From: Streptomyces sp. SAJ15
GTDB lineage: Bacteria; Actinomycetota; Actinomycetes; Streptomycetales; Streptomycetaceae
DNA length: 64,000 nucleotides
Direction of reading: 5' to 3'
Assembly: GCF_007595705.1 (NCBI RefSeq)
Contig: NZ_NISY01000006.1
Location: 372,001-436,000, forward strand
In this document: in pieces, positions 1 to 13,190 of the stretch
Layout: each line of letters begins with the position of its first letter
Position numbering within the stretch: the first letter of the stretch is position 1
Position numbers and translations under genes: made by a program
The notes under the pieces: model-generated
Seen by the model: only the letters and a program-made list of their open reading frames with translations
The model's database searches: none
Told to the model about the DNA's origin: nothing

Positions 1-3000
1 TGACCGACCTGGCGGCTGCCGGGGTGTGGGGTCTGGTGCGGTCGGCGCAGGCCGAGCACCCGGACCGCTTGGTGCTGCTCGACCTGGACGAGCAGGAGAT
101 GCCCGGTGCGATGCTGGACGCCGTGCTCGCCACCGGTGAGCCGCAGATCGCCGTACGGTCGGGAGAACCGCTCGCCCCGAGACTGGCGCGAGCCACGGCC
201 GAGACCCTGGCCGGATCCGGTTCCAGGTCCGGATCCGGAACTGGTTCTGGTGCCGATTCCGTGTCGGCCGGCTCCTGGAACCCGGACGGCACCGTACTGC
301 TGACGGGCGCCACCGGCACACTGGGTGCCCTCGTGGCGCGCCACCTGGTCGCCGAGCACGGTGTACGGCATCTGCTGCTGGTCTCCCGACGCGGCCGTAC
401 GGCACCGGGTGCGTCCGAACTCGCGGCCGAACTGGGCGAGTTGGGTGCCTCGGTGACGGTCGCCGCCTGCGACACCGCCGACCGGGCGGCGCTCGCGGAG
501 CTGCTGCGGGCCGTGCCCGCCGAGCACCCGCTGACCGCGGTCGTGCACGCGGCAGGCGTCCTGGACGACGGTGTCGTGGAATCGCTGACGCCGGAACAGA
601 TCGACGCGGTCCTGCGGCCCAAGGTGGACGCGGCCGTCCACCTCCACGAGCTGACCCGGGACCTGGAGCTGTCGGCGTTCGTGCTCTTCTCCTCCGCCGC
701 CGGGACGTTCGGCGGCGCAGGGCAGGGCAACTATGCGGCGGCGAACGCGTTCGTCGACGCCCTGGCCGCCCACCGACGTGCCCAGGGCCTGCCCGCCGTC
801 TCGCTGGGCTGGGGCTTCTGGGCCGAACGCAGTGGAATGACCGGCCACTTGGCCGACACGGACGTACGACGCATGCGCCGCGCCGGCATCGCCGCCCTCA
901 CGTCGGACGAGGGCCTCGCCCTGTTCGACGCCACGGCGACCTCGGCGGTCGACTCGGCAGCCACGGCGGACGCGGTCCTGCTGCCGATACGCCTCGACCT
1001 GCCCGCCCTGCGCGCCCAGGCCGCCTCCGGCGTCGTACCGACGCTGCTGCGGGACCTGCTGCGCATCCCCACCCGCCGTACGGTGGAGGTGTCCGGCGCC
1101 GGTACCGGCACCTCGGCGCTGTGGCAGCGCCTGGCGCGACTGCCGGAGGCCGCACAGGACGAGGTCCTGCGGACGCTGGTGTGCGCCCATGTCGCCGCGG
1201 TCCTGGGCCACACCGACGAGAGTGCGGTGGACGGCGACCGCGCGTTCAAGGAGCTTGGTTTCGACTCGTTGACGGCGGTGGAGCTGCGCAACCGGCTGAA
1301 CGCGGCCACGGGGCTGCGGCTGCCGGCCACGCTGGTCTTCGACTATCCCTCGCCAGCCGTGCTCGCCCGCCACCTGCTGGCGGAGCTGACGGCGGCGAAC
1401 GCCACGACCGGCGCCGGCGCCACCCGCTCGGCGCTCCCGGCCGCCGGAACGGCGACGGCGGTGGACGAGCCGATCGCGATCGTGGCCATGAGCTGCCGCT
1501 TCCCCGGCGGCGTACGCACCCCCGAGGAGCTGTGGCAGCTCCTCGAGCGCGGCACGGACGCCATGGCCCCGTTCCCGGACGACCGCGGCTGGGACATCGA
1601 GGAACTCTACGAACCCGGTTCGGAAACCCCAGGGAAGATCCATGCCCGCGAGGGCGGTTTCCTCTATGACGCGGGCGACTTCGACCCGGCGTTCTTCGGT
1701 ATTTCGCCGCGTGAGGCGCTGGCGATGGACCCGCAGCAGCGGCTGCTGCTGGAGACGTCGTGGGAGGCGCTGGAGCGGGCGGGTATCGACCCGGCGTCGG
1801 TGCGCGGCAGCCAGACCGGTGTGTTCGCCGGGATCATGCACCACGACTACGGCCTTCTGCGGGGCCCCGACGGCACTCCGGGCTCGCCCAGCCCCGGCAG
1901 CATCGTCTCCGGACGGGTGTCCTACACGTTCGGGTTCGAGGGTCCCGCGGTGACGGTGGACACGGCGTGTTCGTCGTCGCTGGTGGCCCTGCATCTGGCG
2001 GTGCAGTCGCTGCGGCAGGGCGAGTGCTCGCTGGCGCTGGCCGGTGGTGTGACGGTGATGGCGACGCCGGCGCTGTTCGTGGAGTTCAGCCGTCAGCGGG
2101 GCCTCGCACCCGACGGCCGCTGCAAGGCGTTCGCCGGGGGCGCGGACGGCACCGGGTTCTCCGAGGGCGCGGGAATGCTGCTCTTGGAGCGGCTGTCGGA
2201 CGCGCGCCGCAACGGTCATCGGGTGCTGGCGGTGGTCCGTGGCTCGGCCGTCAATCAGGACGGTGCGAGCAACGGTCTGACGGCGCCGAATGGTCCGTCC
2301 CAGCAGCGGGTGATCCGGGCCGCGCTGGCGAACGCCCGGGTGTCGGCCACCGAGGTCGACGTGGTGGAGGCGCACGGTACGGGTACGAAGCTTGGTGACC
2401 CGATCGAGGCGCAGGCGCTGCTGGCGACGTACGGGCAGGACCGGCCGGAGGACCGTCCGCTGCTGCTGGGCTCGGTGAAGTCCAACATCGGGCACACCCA
2501 GGCTGCGGCTGGTGTGGCTGGTGTGATGAAGATGGTGCTGGCGATGCGGCACGGGCTTGTGCCGCAGACGCTCCACGTGGACGAGCCCACCCCGCACGTC
2601 GACTGGTCGGCTGGGGCTGTTGAGCTGGCGACGGAGTCGGTGGTGTGGCCGGAGAGTGGTCGGCCGCGGCGGGCGGGTGTGTCGTCGTTCGGTATCAGTG
2701 GCACGAACGCGCATGTGATTTTGGAGCAGGCTCCGGTTTCGGTTCCGCAGGAGGAGTCGGCTGAGGCTGTCGCGCCGCCGGTGGTGCCGTGGGTGGTGTC
2801 GGGCAAGTCCGAGGCGGCGTTGCGGGCGCAGGCGGAGCGGCTGGCCGCGTGTGTGTCTGATCTGTCGCCGGTGGATGTCGGGTTCTCGCTTGCTGCGACT
2901 CGGTCGGTGTTTGAGCACCGGGCTGTGGTGCTGGGTGATCTGGCCGGTGGGCTGGAGGCGTTGGCCGAGGGCCGTGAGGCTGCTGGTGTGGTTCAGGGGC

Positions 3001-6000
3001 AGGTGGCGTCGGGGAAGCTGGCGGTGCTTTTCTCCGGGCAGGGCAGTCAGCGGGCGGGGATGGGCCGGGAGTTGTATGAGGCCTTCCCGTTGTTTGCCGA
3101 GGCCTTTGATGAGGTGTGTGCGCGGTTCGAGGGGCTGCTGGAGCGGCCGTTGCGTCAGGTCGTCTTCGAGGACGGTGATGCTCTGGACGCCACGGTGTAC
3201 ACGCAGTGCGGGTTGTTCGCTCTTGAGGTGGCGCTGTATCGGCTTGTGTCGTCGTGGGGTGTGGCGCCGGACTTTGTGGGTGGGCATTCGATCGGTGAGA
3301 TCGCTGCCGCGTTTGTGGCGGGGGTGTGGTCGCTTGAGGACGCGTGTGCGTTGGTGGCGGCGCGTGGCCGGTTGATGCAGGCGCTGCCTTCGGGTGGTGT
3401 GATGGTGTCGGTGCGGGCGGCGGAGGCTGATGTTCTTCCGTTGCTGGAGGGCCGTGACGGGGTTGGGGTGGCTGCGGTCAACGGCCCGTCGTCGGTGGTG
3501 GTTTCCGGTGCTGAGGCTGCGGTGGCCGCGGTGGTGGAGCAGCTCGAGGACCGGGGTGTGAGGACGCGTCGGCTGCGGGTGTCGCATGCGTTCCACTCGC
3601 CGTTGATGGAGCCGATGCTTGCCGAGTTCCGCGAGACCGTGGAGCGGCTGACGTTTGAGGTTCCGCGGGTTGCGCTGGTGTCGAACCTGACGGGTGGGCT
3701 TGTCGGGGATGAGGTGTGTGACCCGGAGTACTGGGTGCGGCACGTGCGTGAGGCGGTCCGCTTCGCCGACGGGGTGACGAGTCTCGCCGCTCACGGTGTG
3801 ACGGCCTGCCTGGAGCTGGGCCCGGACGGGGTGCTGTCCTCGATGGGCCAGGACAGTGCCCGGGAGGTGCTGTTCGCTCCGGTGCTGCGCAGGGACCGGG
3901 ACGAGAACGGCTCTCTGCTGGAGGCGTTGGCGCAGGTCTACGTCCGCGGTCAGAGCGTGGACTGGGCCGCCTACCTCGCCCCCTCCCGCCCCCGCCGGGT
4001 GGCACTGCCCACCTACGCCTTCCAGCGGGAGCGGTACTGGCTGGAGGCGGTGCCGGCCGCGGGTGATGTGACGTCGGTGGGTCTGGGTGCGGCGGATCAT
4101 CCGTTGCTCGGTGCGGCCGTGACGTTGCCCGACTCCGACGGCTGCCTGTTCACCGGCCGACTGTCCTTGGCGTCGCACGGTTGGCTGGCTGACCACCGGG
4201 TCATGGGGGCGGTGCTGCTGCCGGGGACCGCGTTCGTCGAACTCGCGGTGCACGCCGGTGGCTGGGTCGGGTGCGCGCGGCTCGAGGAGCTGACGCTCGA
4301 GGCGCCGCTCGTGCTGCCGGAGCAGGGCGGCGTCCAGGTGCGGGTGGCGGTCGCCGACGCCGATGAGTCGGGCTGCCGGACGCTGACCGTGCACTCGCGC
4401 CCGGACGACGAGGGCGAGCCGTGGATCCGGCACGCCACGGGCAGGGTCGCGCCGGAAGAGGCGCGCCCGGACGCCGGGGAGCGGGTGTGGCCGCCGCAGG
4501 GCGCCGAGGCTGTCAACCTGGACGGGTACTACGAGCGGGCCGCCGGTACGGGCCTGCAGTACGGGCCGGTCTTCCAGGGCCTGCGGGCCGTATGGCGGCG
4601 CGGTGACGAGGTGTTCGCCGAGGTCGCGCCGCCGGAGGAGACGGAAGCCGAGTCGAGCCGCTTCGGTGTGCACCCGGCTCTGCTGGACGCCGCCCTGCAC
4701 GCGATGGGGGCCGCGGCGGACCCGTCGGAGGCGTCGGACTCATCGAAGTCGCCGGAGTCGTCGGCCGGAATCCGGCTGCCTTTCTCCTGGAGTGGCGTGT
4801 CGGTGTACGCGAGGGGCGCCTCGGTGCTCCGCGTGCGCCTGAGCCCTGGCGGAGCCGGCGGTTCGGAGCTGTCCATGGAGGTGATGGACCAGGCCGGCGG
4901 GCTCGTGGCCGACGTGCGGTCGCTGGTGACGCGTCCCGTCTCCGCCGAGCAGATCAGCGCGGCGGGCGGTGTGCTCCACCAGTCGCTGTTCCGGCTGGGA
5001 TGGCGCCGCGTGCCGGGTGCCGCCGAAGCGCAGGCTCGGCACACCGGGGCCGTGCCGGTCCTGCTGGGCGGCGTCGGACGGGCGTCCTGGGACGCGGGGG
5101 CGGATGGAGTGCTCGCCCGGACGTCGTACCACGAGGACCTCGACGCGCTGCGCGCCGCGGTCGACGCCGGTACGGCCGTACCGCCGGTGGTCGCCTGCGT
5201 CCTGCCGTCCGCGTCGGGTGTGGACGCCGACGCGGTGCGACACACCGTGCACCGGGGCCTGGAGCTGGTGCAGGGCTGGCTGGCGGAGGAACGGTTCGCC
5301 GACTCGCGCCTGCTGATCGTCACGCGCGGTGTGGTCGCGGTCGAGGACGGCGACGACGTCCCGGACCTCGCCGCAGCCGCCGTATGGGGGTTGGTGCGGA
5401 GCGCGCAGAGCGAGCACCCTGGCCGGTTCGTGCTGGTCGACCTGGAAGCGGGCGAGGAGCGCCCGAACGCTGCCGAGCCGTGGGCGCTGACCGTGGACGA
5501 CTTGCCGTTCCTGTCTGCCGCTGCGGCCGACGGCGAGCCCCAGGTGGCGGTCCGGGGCGGGACCCTGCTGGCCGCGCGCCTGGACCGGGTGCGCGCCACC
5601 GAGGCGGCTGCCAAGCCCTCGGCGACCTGGGACGCGCGCGGTACGGTTCTGGTGACCGGCGCCGGCGGCACGCTGGGCAGGCTGGTCGCACGCCATCTCG
5701 TCACCGAGTTCGGCGTCCGGAGCCTGCTGCTCGTGAGCCGACGGGGCGCGGATGTCGACGGTGCTCACGAGCTGGAGTCGGAGCTGTCGGCCGCCGGCGC
5801 CTCCGTGACCTGGGCGGCCTGTGACGTGGCGGACCGGGCGGCACTGGCGGCCGTACTGGAGAGCGTTCCGGCGGATCGTCCGCTGCGCGCGGTGGTGCAC
5901 ACCGCCGGAGTGCTCGACGACGGTGTCATCGACTCGCTCACCCCGGAACGCGTCGACGCGGTCCTGCGGCCGAAGGTGGCCGCGGCGGTCAACCTCCACG

Positions 6001-9000
6001 AACTGACGCACGGTGCCGACCTGTCGGCGTTCGTGCTGTTCTCCTCGGCCGCGGGCACGTTCGGCACCGCCGGCCAGGCCAACTATGCCGCCGCCAACGC
6101 GTTCCTCGACGCGCTCGTACGGCACCGCCGCGCGGCCGGCCTGCCCGGGCTCTCCCTCGCCTGGGGCCTGTGGGACACGGCCCACGGCATGGCGGGCGGA
6201 CTGGCCGCCACCGATCTGCGCCGCATCGAGCAGTCCGGTGTCCTGGGTCTGGCCCCCGAAGAGGGCCTGACCCTGTTCGACACCGCCTGCGCGGCGGCCA
6301 CACCGGTGGTGGTCCCGCTGCGGCTGGACCCGGCGCAGGCCGGCCGCACCGGCGAAGTAGCCCACGTACTGCGTGACTTGGTACGGTCCACAAACCGCCG
6401 CTCCGCCGACACCATCCGTGCCGCGGGATCCTCGCAGCTGCGCGAACAGCTCGCCGGAGCCTCGGCCGCGGACGGTGAACGACTGGTCCTGAACGTCGTA
6501 CGCCGGAACGTGGCCGCTGTCCTGGGACACGCGGAGGCGGAGGCGGTGGAACCGGGCCGGGCCTTCAACGACTTCGGCTTCGACTCGCTGACGGCCGTGG
6601 AACTGCGCAACCGGCTCACCACGGCCACCGGACTGCGCCTGCCCGCCACCCTGGTCTTCGACTACCCGTCCCCCCTGGCCCTCGCCCAGTACCTCTACGG
6701 GGAACTGACCGGCCGCGACGACACCGCACATCCCACGGCGCCCGCGCTTTCCTCCGGTCCGTCCGGTGGGGACGGCGAGGACGACCCGGTGGTCATCATC
6801 TCCATGGGCTGCCGCTTCCCGGGCGGCGTCCGCACACCCGAAGAACTATGGAACCTGCTCGCTGCGGGCGAGGACGCCATTTCGGGCTTCCCCGAGGGGC
6901 GCGGCTGGGACATGGAAGAGCTGTACGACGCCGACGCCGACTCGGACGGCAAGAGCTACGTCCGCGAAGGCGGCTTCCTGCACGGGGCCGGTGACTTCGA
7001 CCCCGCGTTCTTCGGTATATCGCCGCGCGAAGCCCTGGCCATGGACCCCCAGCAGAGGCTGCTCCTGGAGACCGCCTGGGAGACCTTCGAACGGGCCGGT
7101 ATCGACCCGGTGTCCCTGCGGGGCAGCACGACCGGCGTCTTCGCGGGCCTCATGTACCACGACTACGGTTCCCAGCTGCAGAGCATCCCCGAAGGCGCCG
7201 AGGGCTACCTCGCGACGGGCGGGTCCGGGAGCATCGCCTCCGGCCGGGTGTCCTACACCTTCGGCCTGGAAGGCCCCGCGGTGACCATCGACACCGCCTG
7301 CTCGTCCTCGCTCGTGGCCCTGCACCTGGCGGCCCAGTCGCTGCGCCAGGGCGAGTGCTCGCTGGCGCTGGCCGGCGGTGTGACGGTGATGTCCACTCCC
7401 GCAACCTTCGTGGAGTTCAGCCGCCAGCGCGGCCTCGCCACGAATGGCCGCTGCAAGCCGTTCGCGGCGGCTGCCGACGGCACCGGCTGGGGTGAGGGCG
7501 TCGGCCTGCTCCTGCTGGAGCGGCTGTCGGACGCCGAGCGCAACGGTCACCAGGTGCTGGCGGTGGTCCGTGGCTCCGCCGTCAATCAGGATGGTGCGAG
7601 CAACGGTCTGACGGCGCCGAACGGTCCTTCGCAGCAGCGGGTGATCCGGGCCGCGCTGGCGAACGCCCGGGTGTCGGCGGCCGACGTGGACGTGGTGGAG
7701 GCGCACGGTACGGGTACGAAGCTGGGTGACCCGATCGAGGCGCAGGCGCTGCTGGCGACGTACGGGCAGGACCGGCCGGAGGACAAGCCGCTGCTGCTGG
7801 GCTCGGTGAAGTCGAACATCGGGCATACGCAGGCCGCGGCCGGTGTCGCCGGGATCATCAAGATGGTCCTCGCGATGCGCAACGGGCTGCTGCCGCAGAC
7901 GCTCCACGTCGACGAGCCCACCCCGCACGTCGACTGGACTGCCGGGGCCGTCGAACTGCTCACCGAGCCCACGCCATGGCCCGAAACCGGCCGACCGCGC
8001 CGGGCAGGCGTCTCATCCTTCGGTCTCAGCGGCACCAACGCCCACATCATCCTCGAAGAGGCTCCCGCCAAGGCTCCAGAGGAGCAGACTTCGCAGAGTG
8101 TGCCGCCGGTGGTGGTGCCGTGGGTGGTGTCGGCGAAGTCCGAGGCCGCGTTGCGTGCGCAGGCGGAGCGGCTGGCCGCCTGTGTGTCTGACCTGTCGCC
8201 GGTGGATGTCGGGTTCTCGCTTGCTGCGACTCGGTCGGTGTTCGAGCACCGGGCTGTGGTTCTGGGTGATCTGGCCGGTGGGCTGGAGGCGTTGGCCGAG
8301 GGTCGTGAGGCTGCGGGTGTGGTGCGGGGAAGCGCCGGTGGTGCGGATGGCCGTGCGGTGTTCGTGTTCCCCGGTCAGGGTTCGCAGTGGGTCGGCATGG
8401 CGGCTGAGCTGTTGGAGTCCTCGCCGGTGTTCGCTGAGCGGATCGGTGAGTGTGCGGCTGCGTTGGCGCCGTTCGTGGACTGGTCGCTGAGGGAGATCCT
8501 GCGGGACGCCGGCAGTGAGGGCTGGCTGGAGCAGGTCGACGTCGTGCAGCCCGTGTTGTGGGCGGTGATGGTCTCCCTGGCTGAGGTGTGGCGGTCGTAC
8601 GGTGTGGAGCCGGCTGCGGTGATCGGTCACTCGCAGGGTGAGATCGCTGCTGCGGCTGTGGCGGGTGCGCTGTCGCTTGAGGATGCGGCGAAGGTGGTGG
8701 CTCTGCGGAGCAAGGCCATTCGGGCGCTGTCCGGGCGCGGCGGCATGGTGTCCGTCTCCCTCAGTACGGAAGAAGTGCAGGAGCGGCTTACCGCCTGGGA
8801 CGGCCGTCTCGCGGTCGCGGCGGTCAACGGCCCGGCCATGGCCGTGGTTTCCGGCGACGCGGACGCACTGGACGAACTGCTCCAGCGCTGTGAGGCCGAC
8901 GGTGTGCGGGCTCGCCGTATCGCCGTGGACTACGCCTCGCACTGCGCGCATGTGGAGGAGATCGAGGACGTTCTCCTGCGTGAGCTTGCGGGCATCGCTC

Positions 9001-12000
9001 CTCAGGCGTCGTCGGTGCCGTTCTACTCGACGGTGACCGCGGAGGTGCTGGACACCTCTGCTCTGGATGCGGGCTACTGGTACCGCAACCTCCGCCAGAC
9101 GGTCCGCTTCGCCGACACCGTCCGCGCCCTCCTCGATGACGGTTTCCGCCTGTTCGTGGAGTCCAGCGCTCACCCGGTGCTGACGATGGGCATCGAGCAG
9201 ACCGCCGAGGCCCACACGAACACCCCGGTCACTGCGGTCGGTTCGCTGCGCCGTAACGAGGGCGGACTGCTCCGTTTCCTGACCTCGGCTGCCGAGGCGT
9301 TCGTCGGCGGGGCGAGCGTCGACTGGGCCGGGCTGTTCCAGGGCACGGGTGCCAGCCGCGTCGATCTGCCCACCTACGCCTTCCAGCGCGAGCGCTACTG
9401 GCTGGAGTCGGAGTCGGCCACCGTGGCTGATGTCACCTCGGCGGGTCTCTCCTCCGCCGATCACCCGTTGCTCGGTGCTGCCGTCACGCTGCCCGCGTCG
9501 GACGGGGCGCTGCTGACGGGCCGGCTGTCGCTGCGTACGCACCCCTGGCTGGCCGAACATGCCGTGGCCGGGGTGACGTTGCTGCCGGGGACGGCGTTCG
9601 TGGAGCTGGCGCTGCGCGCCGGGGACGCGGTCGGCTGCGACCGGGTGGAGGAGCTGACGCTGGAGGCGCCGCTGGTGCTGCCCGAGGACGGTGCGGTGTC
9701 CGTGCAGGTCTCCGTCGGCGGTCCCGACGAGTCCGGGCGGCGCGCGCTGAGCGTGTACTCACAGGCGGACGGCGGCCCCTGGACGCGGCACGCCGTCGGC
9801 GCTCTCGCGGGCGGCGGCGGATCGGCGGCCTGGGCGGACGCCGGTCAGGTGTGGCCGCCGGCGGACTCGGAAGCCGTGGACGTGGAGGGCCTGTACGAGA
9901 CGTTCGCGCGGAACGGGTTCGGGTACGGGCCGGCGTTCCAGGGGCTGCGGGCCGTGTGGCGCCGTGGTGACGAGGTGTTCGCGGAGGTCCGGCTGCCCGA
10001 GGAGCAGTGGTCCGAGGCCCGGAACCTGGGTGTTCATCCGGCGCTGCTGGACGCGGCGCTGCACGCGATGGCGTTCGGCGGGTTCGTGCGGCTGCCCGGT
10101 TCCGTCACCCCGGACGGGGACACGGGACGGGTGCGGCTTCCCTTCGCCTGGAACGGTGTGTCCCTGCACGCCCAGGGTGCGTCCGCGCTGCGGGTTCGGC
10201 TGGCCCCGGCGGGGCCGGACGCGGTGGCGGTGACCGCCGTGGACGAGTCGGGCCGGTCGGTGCTGTCGGTGGACTCGCTGGTCACCCGGGCGATCTCGCG
10301 TCAGCAGCTCAGCCGGGCCCAAGGCACGTTCCACGAGTCGCTGTTCCGGCTCGACTGGACCTCGGTGGCGGTGGCCGCCGGGCCCGGTGCGTCGGGCAGG
10401 TGGGCGGTGCTGGGCGACGACGGCACGTCGCTGCCGACGGCTCTGAAGTCGGCCGGTGCGGCCGGGGCGCAGGCCGAGCGGTACGCGGATCTGGCGGCGC
10501 TGACCGAGGCCGTGGCAGCGGGCGGGGGCGTTCCGGACCTGGTGTTCGTACCGTTCACGTCGTCGCTCGACGGCGGTGCGCCGGGTGAGCTGTCCGCGGA
10601 CCGGGTGCGCTCCCTGACGCACCGGGCGTTGCGGCTGGCGCAGGCGTGGCAGAGCGCGGAGGGCCTCGCGGGTTCCCGTCTGGTGTTCGTGACCCGCGGG
10701 GCGGTCGCCGCCGGCTCCGGGGAGCGGGTGCCGGATCCGGCCTGCGCGGCGGTATGGGGTCTGGTGCGGGCGGCGCAGTCGGAGAATCCCGACCGGTTCG
10801 TGCTGCTGGACCTGGATGACCAGGAGGCCTCGTTCGCGGTGCTGCCGCAGGTCCTGGCCGGTGCGGAGCCGCAGCTGGCGGTGCGGGCCGGGCGGGCGTT
10901 CGCGCCACGGCTGGCCCGGGTGCGCGCGGAGCGGCCGGCGGCCGGTGCCGGGCCGGACACGGTGGACGAGGGCACGCCCGGCTCGTCGGTGTGGTCTCCG
11001 GAGGGCACGGTGCTGATTACCGGGGCGACCGGTGTGCTGGGGTCCCTCGTGGCCCGGCATCTGGTGGCCGAGCACGGTGTACGGCATCTGCTGCTGACCA
11101 GCCGCAGTGGCCGCGCGGCCGCCGGTGCCGCCGAGCTGGCGGACGAGCTGACCGCCCTGGGGGCGTCGGTGCGGCTGGCCGCCTGTGACGCGGCCGACCG
11201 TTCCGCGCTGGCGGAGCTGCTGGCGACGGTGCCGGCCGAGCATCCGCTGACGGGTGTGGTGCACGCGGCCGGTGCCCTCGACGACGGTGTCCTCGGGTCG
11301 CTGACGCCGGAGCGTGTGGACACGGTGCTGCGGCCCAAGGGCGACGCGGCGGTCAACCTGCATGAGCTGACCCGGGGGTTGCCGCTCACGGCGTTCGTGC
11401 TGTTCTCGTCGGCGGCGGGAGTGTTCGGCGCCGCCGGGCAGGCCAACTACGCGGCGGCCAACGCGTTTGTGGACGCGCTGGCGCAGCACCGCAGGGCGGC
11501 GGGGCTGCCCGCGGCCTCCCTGGCCTGGGGCCTGTGGGCCGAACGCAGCGCCATGACGGGGCACATGGACGACGGTGATGTGCAGCGGCTGAACCGGTCC
11601 GGGGTGGCCGCGCTCAGCTCCGCGGAGGGCCTTGCCCTCTTCGACCTGGCGGTGGCGCTGACGGCCGGTGCCGAGGGCGCCGGTTCCGACGTGGACCCGC
11701 TGCTGGTGCCCATGCGGCTGGACGTTGCCGCCTTGCAGGCGCAGGCGGCCTCGGTCGGCACGCCCTCTCTGCTGCGGGGGCTGGTCCGAGTGCCGGTGCG
11801 CCGGATGGCCGACCGTGCCTCCGGCCGGGGTGAGGGCGAGCCGGGGCAGGTGCCGCTCGGGCAGCGGCTGGCCGGGCTGACACCCGCGGAGCAGCTGCGG
11901 ACGCTGACCGAGCTGGTGCGGACGCATACCGCGACGGTGCTGGGCCACGACTCCGTGGACCCGGTCGAGGAGAGCCACGCCTTCCTGGAACTGGGCATCA

Positions 12001-13028
12001 CCTCGCTCACCGCGGTGGAGATCCGGAACCGGCTCAACCACGTCACCGGTCTGACGCTCCCCGCGACGCTGCTGTTCGACCACACCACCCCCGCCGCGCT
12101 CGCCGGCTATCTGCGCACCCAGGTGGTGCCGGGGGCCGCGTCGGAGCCGGCGGCGCCCGCCGCCGGGACCGGCGGACCCGGGCAGCCGGCGGCCCCCGCG
12201 GCCGGGGGCGGTTCGACGATCGAGTCGCTCTACCGGCAGGCCTGCGCCGACGGCGAGTACGTCGCCGGCACCCAGCTGCTGATGGCGGCGGCCCGGCTGC
12301 GCCCCTCGTTCCGTACGGCCGCCGAGCTGACCAGCCCGCCCAAGCTGGTGCGGCTGTCCAAGGGCAGCACGGCGCCGGGCCTGGTGTGCTTCCCGTCGCT
12401 GGTGGCGATCTCGGGGGCCCGCGAGTACGCCCGTTTCGCGGCGGGCTTCCGGGGCCGCCGGGATGTCACCGTGCTGCCCGAACCCGGTTTCGGCAAGGGC
12501 GAGTTGCTGCCGGCCAGCGTCGACGCGGTGGTGGAGATGCAGGCGGAGGCGGTGCTGCGGACCGTGGGGGAGTGCCCGTTCGTGCTCGTCGGCCGGTCGT
12601 CGGGCGGATGGATCGCCCAGGCGGTCGCGGGGCTGCTGGAGGAGCGCGGGAGCGCCCCGTCGGCGGTCGTCATGCTGGACACGTATCTGCCCCGCAGTGA
12701 GGCCCTGCCGTGGATCCAGACCAACCTGTCCGGGAAGATGTTCGATCGCGAGAAGATGTTCGGCGTGGTGGACGAGGGCCGGCTCACCGCGATGGGCGGC
12801 TACCTGCGCCTCTTCTCCGACTGGGGGCCGGAACCGATCGGCGCGCCGATCCTCGCGGTGAAGGCCGAGGAGACCTTCACGGGATCGGAGCAGACCTCCG
12901 ACGAGGAGGCGGCGTGGGGTGCCCGGGTCGCCCGGATCGAAGTGCCCGGCGACCACTTCACCATGATGGAGGATCATGCCGGCGCCACCGCCGGTGCCGT
13001 CCTCGACTGGCTTGCGGAGAACGTGTGA
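1..13028 (+). CDS. Modular type I polyketide synthase, C-terminal part with thioesterase (5' partial)
   Basis: The frame is open from the left edge, so the N-terminus lies outside. Approximate domain order in bases: KR (core 286-900), ACP (1165-1395, GFDSL), KS (1465-2735, DTACSSS, HGTGT, NIGHT), AT (3010-3900, GHSIGE and HAFH, so malonyl-CoA), DH (4085-4950, [10 protein letters not shown] plus DAALH), KR (5610-6290), ACP (6490-6715), KS (6780-8060), AT (8350-9250, GHSQGE and YASH, so methylmalonyl-CoA), DH (9455-10290), KR (11000-11690), ACP (11900-12115), TE (12330-13025). All three KRs carry LDD (B type) and keep Ser, Tyr and Lys. No enoylreductase lies between DH and KR. By family rules the last two extensions give a 2-methyl-2,4-dienoyl chain end, released by the TE (GRSSGG, LDTYLP, GDHF triad). 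Oddities: the last ACP reads GITSL instead of GFDSL, and the TE nucleophile elbow is GRSSGG rather than the common GHSAGG. The product is unknown to me. Confidence 0.97.
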   Translation, partial: TDLAAAGVWGLVRSAQAEHPDRLVLLDLDEQEMPGAMLDAVLATGEPQIAVRSGEPLAPRLARATAETLAGSGSRSGSGTGSGADSVSAGSWNPDGTVLLTGATGTLGALVARHLVAEHGVRHLLLVSRRGRTAPGASELAAELGELGASVTVAACDTADRAALAELLRAVPAEHPLTAVVHAAGVLDDGVVESLTPEQIDAVLRPKVDAAVHLHELTRDLELSAFVLFSSAAGTFGGAGQGNYAAANAFVDALAAHRRAQGLPAVSLGWGFWAERSGMTGHLADTDVRRMRRAGIAALTSDEGLALFDATATSAVDSAATADAVLLPIRLDLPALRAQAASGVVPTLLRDLLRIPTRRTVEVSGAGTGTSALWQRLARLPEAAQDEVLRTLVCAHVAAVLGHTDESAVDGDRAFKELGFDSLTAVELRNRLNAATGLRLPATLVFDYPSPAVLARHLLAELTAANATTGAGATRSALPAAGTATAVDEPIAIVAMSCRFPGGVRTPEELWQLLERGTDAMAPFPDDRGWDIEELYEPGSETPGKIHAREGGFLYDAGDFDPAFFGISPREALAMDPQQRLLLETSWEALERAGIDPASVRGSQTGVFAGIMHHDYGLLRGPDGTPGSPSPGSIVSGRVSYTFGFEGPAVTVDTACSSSLVALHLAVQSLRQGECSLALAGGVTVMATPALFVEFSRQRGLAPDGRCKAFAGGADGTGFSEGAGMLLLERLSDARRNGHRVLAVVRGSAVNQDGASNGLTAPNGPSQQRVIRAALANARVSATEVDVVEAHGTGTKLGDPIEAQALLATYGQDRPEDRPLLLGSVKSNIGHTQAAAGVAGVMKMVLAMRHGLVPQTLHVDEPTPHVDWSAGAVELATESVVWPESGRPRRAGVSSFGISGTNAHVILEQAPVSVPQEESAEAVAPPVVPWVVSGKSEAALRAQAERLAACVSDLSPVDVGFSLAATRSVFEHRAVVLGDLAGGLEALAEGREAAGVVQGQVASGKLAVLFSGQGSQRAGMGRELYEAFPLFAEAFDEVCARFEGLLERPLRQVVFEDGDALDATVYTQCGLFALEVALYRLVSSWGVAPDFVGGHSIGEIAAAFVAGVWSLEDACALVAARGRLMQALPSGGVMVSVRAAEADVLPLLEGRDGVGVAAVNGPSSVVVSGAEAAVAAVVEQLEDRGVRTRRLRVSHAFHSPLMEPMLAEFRETVERLTFEVPRVALVSNLTGGLVGDEVCDPEYWVRHVREAVRFADGVTSLAAHGVTACLELGPDGVLSSMGQDSAREVLFAPVLRRDRDENGSLLEALAQVYVRGQSVDWAAYLAPSRPRRVALPTYAFQRERYWLEAVPAAGDVTSVGLGAADHPLLGAAVTLPDSDGCLFTGRLSLASHGWLADHRVMGAVLLPGTAFVELAVHAGGWVGCARLEELTLEAPLVLPEQGGVQVRVAVADADESGCRTLTVHSRPDDEGEPWIRHATGRVAPEEARPDAGERVWPPQGAEAVNLDGYYERAAGTGLQYGPVFQGLRAVWRRGDEVFAEVAPPEETEAESSRFGVHPALLDAALHAMGAAADPSEASDSSKSPESSAGIRLPFSWSGVSVYARGASVLRVRLSPGGAGGSELSMEVMDQAGGLVADVRSLVTRPVSAEQISAAGGVLHQSLFRLGWRRVPGAAEAQARHTGAVPVLLGGVGRASWDAGADGVLARTSYHEDLDALRAAVDAGTAVPPVVACVLPSASGVDADAVRHTVHRGLELVQGWLAEERFADSRLLIVTRGVVAVEDGDDVPDLAAAAVWGLVRSAQSEHPGRFVLVDLEAGEERPNAAEPWALTVDDLPFLSAAAADGEPQVAVRGGTLLAARLDRVRATEAAAKPSATWDARGTVLVTGAGGTLGRLVARHLVTEFGVRSLLLVSRRGADVDGAHELESELSAAGASVTWAACDVADRAALAAVLESVPADRPLRAVVHTAGVLDDGVIDSLTPERVDAVLRPKVAAAVNLHELTHGADLSAFVLFSSAAGTFGTAGQANYAAANAFLDALVRHRRAAGLPGLSLAWGLWDTAHGMAGGLAATDLRRIEQSGVLGLAPEEGLTLFDTACAAATPVVVPLRLDPAQAGRTGEVAHVLRDLVRSTNRRSADTIRAAGSSQLREQLAGASAADGERLVLNVVRRNVAAVLGHAEAEAVEPGRAFNDFGFDSLTAVELRNRLTTATGLRLPATLVFDYPSPLALAQYLYGELTGRDDTAHPTAPALSSGPSGGDGEDDPVVIISMGCRFPGGVRTPEELWNLLAAGEDAISGFPEGRGWDMEELYDADADSDGKSYVREGGFLHGAGDFDPAFFGISPREALAMDPQQRLLLETAWETFERAGIDPVSLRGSTTGVFAGLMYHDYGSQLQSIPEGAEGYLATGGSGSIASGRVSYTFGLEGPAVTIDTACSSSLVALHLAAQSLRQGECSLALAGGVTVMSTPATFVEFSRQRGLATNGRCKPFAAAADGTGWGEGVGLLLLERLSDAERNGHQVLAVVRGSAVNQDGASNGLTAPNGPSQQRVIRAALANARVSAADVDVVEAHGTGTKLGDPIEAQALLATYGQDRPEDKPLLLGSVKSNIGHTQAAAGVAGIIKMVLAMRNGLLPQTLHVDEPTPHVDWTAGAVELLTEPTPWPETGRPRRAGVSSFGLSGTNAHIILEEAPAKAPEEQTSQSVPPVVVPWVVSAKSEAALRAQAERLAACVSDLSPVDVGFSLAATRSVFEHRAVVLGDLAGGLEALAEGREAAGVVRGSAGGADGRAVFVFPGQGSQWVGMAAELLESSPVFAERIGECAAALAPFVDWSLREILRDAGSEGWLEQVDVVQPVLWAVMVSLAEVWRSYGVEPAAVIGHSQGEIAAAAVAGALSLEDAAKVVALRSKAIRALSGRGGMVSVSLSTEEVQERLTAWDGRLAVAAVNGPAMAVVSGDADALDELLQRCEADGVRARRIAVDYASHCAHVEEIEDVLLRELAGIAPQASSVPFYSTVTAEVLDTSALDAGYWYRNLRQTVRFADTVRALLDDGFRLFVESSAHPVLTMGIEQTAEAHTNTPVTAVGSLRRNEGGLLRFLTSAAEAFVGGASVDWAGLFQGTGASRVDLPTYAFQRERYWLESESATVADVTSAGLSSADHPLLGAAVTLPASDGALLTGRLSLRTHPWLAEHAVAGVTLLPGTAFVELALRAGDAVGCDRVEELTLEAPLVLPEDGAVSVQVSVGGPDESGRRALSVYSQADGGPWTRHAVGALAGGGGSAAWADAGQVWPPADSEAVDVEGLYETFARNGFGYGPAFQGLRAVWRRGDEVFAEVRLPEEQWSEARNLGVHPALLDAALHAMAFGGFVRLPGSVTPDGDTGRVRLPFAWNGVSLHAQGASALRVRLAPAGPDAVAVTAVDESGRSVLSVDSLVTRAISRQQLSRAQGTFHESLFRLDWTSVAVAAGPGASGRWAVLGDDGTSLPTALKSAGAAGAQAERYADLAALTEAVAAGGGVPDLVFVPFTSSLDGGAPGELSADRVRSLTHRALRLAQAWQSAEGLAGSRLVFVTRGAVAAGSGERVPDPACAAVWGLVRAAQSENPDRFVLLDLDDQEASFAVLPQVLAGAEPQLAVRAGRAFAPRLARVRAERPAAGAGPDTVDEGTPGSSVWSPEGTVLITGATGVLGSLVARHLVAEHGVRHLLLTSRSGRAAAGAAELADELTALGASVRLAACDAADRSALAELLATVPAEHPLTGVVHAAGALDDGVLGSLTPERVDTVLRPKGDAAVNLHELTRGLPLTAFVLFSSAAGVFGAAGQANYAAANAFVDALAQHRRAAGLPAASLAWGLWAERSAMTGHMDDGDVQRLNRSGVAALSSAEGLALFDLAVALTAGAEGAGSDVDPLLVPMRLDVAALQAQAASVGTPSLLRGLVRVPVRRMADRASGRGEGEPGQVPLGQRLAGLTPAEQLRTLTELVRTHTATVLGHDSVDPVEESHAFLELGITSLTAVEIRNRLNHVTGLTLPATLLFDHTTPAALAGYLRTQVVPGAASEPAAPAAGTGGPGQPAAPAAGGGSTIESLYRQACADGEYVAGTQLLMAAARLRPSFRTAAELTSPPKLVRLSKGSTAPGLVCFPSLVAISGAREYARFAAGFRGRRDVTVLPEPGFGKGELLPASVDAVVEMQAEAVLRTVGECPFVLVGRSSGGWIAQAVAGLLEERGSAPSAVVMLDTYLPRSEALPWIQTNLSGKMFDREKMFGVVDEGRLTAMGGYLRLFSDWGPEPIGAPILAVKAEETFTGSEQTSDEEAAWGARVARIEVPGDHFTMMEDHAGATAGAVLDWLAENV

Positions 13029-13079
13029 TGTGAGCGCCCGGCTTCCTGCCGGGCCCCGGATCGCTCGTCGCGAGAAAGA

Positions 13080-13139
13080 CGGAAGCCCGAAGGGCGCGCA
13101 GCGTGCCGCTGTCGCCGCTCATGTGCCCTTCGGCTTCCC
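13080..13139 (+). terminator. Stem-loop between PKS and methyltransferase genes
   Basis: GGAAGCCCGAAGGGCGC at 13081-13097 pairs with GTGCCCTTCGGCTTCC at 13123-13138, with one bulged C, one mismatch and a loop of about 25 bases. No U tract follows, which is usual in Streptomyces. It may end or attenuate the very long PKS transcript before the methyltransferase. Confidence 0.5.
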
Positions 13140-13190
13140 GACATTGCAGATCACAGAGTGCTTGTGCACGTAGATTCAACAGGAGATGAA

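Noticed and set aside
4950-5600. Possible enoylreductase between DH and KR
   Set aside because: The region lacks the ER nucleotide-binding motif and fits the KR structural subdomain.
4740-6731. Open minus-strand frame of 663 codons under the PKS
   Set aside because: Antisense shadow of the DH-KR-ACP region with no family motif.
9759-12977. Open minus-strand frame of over 1000 codons under the PKS
   Set aside because: It is antisense to well-defined KR, ACP and TE domains, and its product is low-complexity Arg/Gly/His. High GC keeps antisense frames open.
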